Below are positions 63,037-64,000 of a stretch of DNA of 64,000 nt, piece after piece; the stretch's first letter is position 1; every line of letters starts with the position of its first letter. The notes under the pieces were generated by a model. The model was not told the origin of the DNA. It did no database searches and saw only the letters and a list, made by a program, of their open reading frames with translations. This DNA is from Physcomitrium patens (lineage: Eukaryota; Streptophyta; Bryopsida; Funariales; Funariaceae), in contig NC_037264.1 of NCBI RefSeq assembly GCF_000002425.4, positions 7,146,475 to 7,210,474 on the forward strand, in the 5' to 3' direction. A program made the position numbers and the translations under genes.

Positions 63037-63487
63037 GCAAAGCTTTTTAGAAGTTGCATAGATTCATATTTGACTTTATATATGTTTATAATTGATTGAT
63101 AGGTTAGAAACTTGGCCAAAAATTTAGACATATGTCATATATATTGGTAGCTTGTGGTACAAGATAATGATATAGGATGCATATAAGAAACTTATCTTGC
63201 AAGTTAAAATACATATCTCTCAAATTAGACATGTATTGGAGGTCGTATAAAACGTCACCACATAGTTCTTAATTAGATAGTATATACAAAGGCAAGAATA
63301 AAGCCTTTTTCATTCTTGTCAATGCCTTTTTAGTCTTTAGTCTCCTTTCAAGTCTTTCTAGTCTTCTTGTCTTTGGCAATAGCCTTTCTAATTTAATATT
63401 ATAACATCTTTGAATAATTTTCTAATCTTTTTGAATGATATAAGAATTTATTGATCTTTTATTTTTTTAAAATTTATATCTTTGATA
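63037..63487 (+). repeat. Chromovirus LTR, 5'-truncated
   Basis: Aligns with 9820-10264 (GGTTAGAAACTTGGCCAA, TCTTAATTAGATAGTATATA, ending TATCTTTGATA). About 100 bases of the LTR head are missing. It is followed directly by the element's leader and Gag, so it serves as a 5' LTR for the next copy. Confidence 0.85.
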
Positions 63488-64000
63488 ATTTGATAAGAAT
63501 GCTTATTTATTATTATTTTTTATTTTTAAAAATAAGTAGATTATTTTATTTCTATTATTGTATATTAAAGGTTGTAGACTACCCATTTTTGAACTAACTT
63601 TTAGTTTTCTAAACATTGGTTGTTTTTTTGTAAAGAGAATGGATTATCATTCTTTGTAGAAACTTTCATTTCATATTAGAGAATATAAATTACCTTTCTT
63701 TAATTTGACTTGTGAATTTATTTGAATATTCTATAAAATAAAAAATTATAGATGCTATTCATGATAGAAGTAAAAATAGATTTGTAACTATTGCAGATCA
63801 TCAAAAGCTTATCGATACTCTTAGGATCAAAATCACACATATTTTTAATGTGAAACATGAAGATATTATTTATATGCCTATAAAAGAAGTCAACAATGAG
63901 ATTTAGACTCTATACTAATAAATTGAGTAATTAAGTGAAGTAAGTAGATTAAGTTCACAATTGAATGCAAAATGCCTTATTTCTATAAGTATGAGAGAGG
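63488..64000 (+). mobile_element. Start of a further chromovirus copy, continues past the window
   Basis: Contains the untranslated leader and Gag start matching 5153-5640: RFVTIADHQKLIDTLRIKI, with a stop where 5406 onward also has one, then the segment equal to STSM at the window edge. Confidence 0.85.

Noticed and set aside
1-64000. CRISPR arrays, bacterial operons or prophage
   Set aside because: The tandem repeats seen are two-copy duplications, LRR codons or microsatellites; spliced genes and LTR elements show this is plant nuclear DNA.

Overview
The window looks like nuclear DNA of a land plant, most likely a moss. The evidence is spliced plant genes with GT-AG introns, a chloroplast triose-phosphate translocator with a transit peptide, a decayed NLR gene whose leucine-rich repeats follow the LPNELxNLTSLTTLDI pattern common in moss genomes, and chromodomain-bearing Ty3 elements. 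The moss assignment is inference; no species is claimed. Gene islands have near-balanced base composition and sit in extremely AT-rich DNA full of (TA)n arrays and decayed LTR retrotransposons.

Layout. 66-1908 (+): complete two-exon 6-phosphogluconate dehydrogenase. 4452-10264 (+): degenerate Ty3/gypsy chromovirus with both LTRs. 11746-12085 (+): first two exons of an SRP9 gene, separated by an apparent U12-type intron; the last exon was not found. 15111-18230 (+): NLR pseudogene ending in a 72-bp-periodic LRR array. 20885-21369 (-): solo LTR of the chromovirus family with a perfect 5-bp target duplication. 23687-29140 (+): a second LTR element with long GATTTAG-rich LTRs and only Gag/protease-like remains; 30593-32307 is another LTR of that family. 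34790-35817: a 1-kb segment bounded by 100-bp inverted repeats and carrying a piece of an organelle-type methionyl-tRNA synthetase gene. 40967-41646 (-): a possible small gene. 43219-47773, perhaps to 48652 (-): a coiled-coil gene of at least 14 small exons that join in phase. 52377-57244 (+): complete 11-exon triose-phosphate/phosphate translocator. 59450-64000: rearranged copies of the chromovirus.

The identifiable host genes are housekeeping genes: oxidative pentose phosphate pathway, protein targeting, and chloroplast carbon export. They do not form a cluster or operon, and the repeats between them explain most of the sequence. I saw no convincing new multi-gene system. The best leads are the SRP9 intron with ATATCC donors, the inverted-repeat element that captured a synthetase fragment, the reverse-transcriptase-less LTR family, and the unidentified 14-exon coiled-coil gene.
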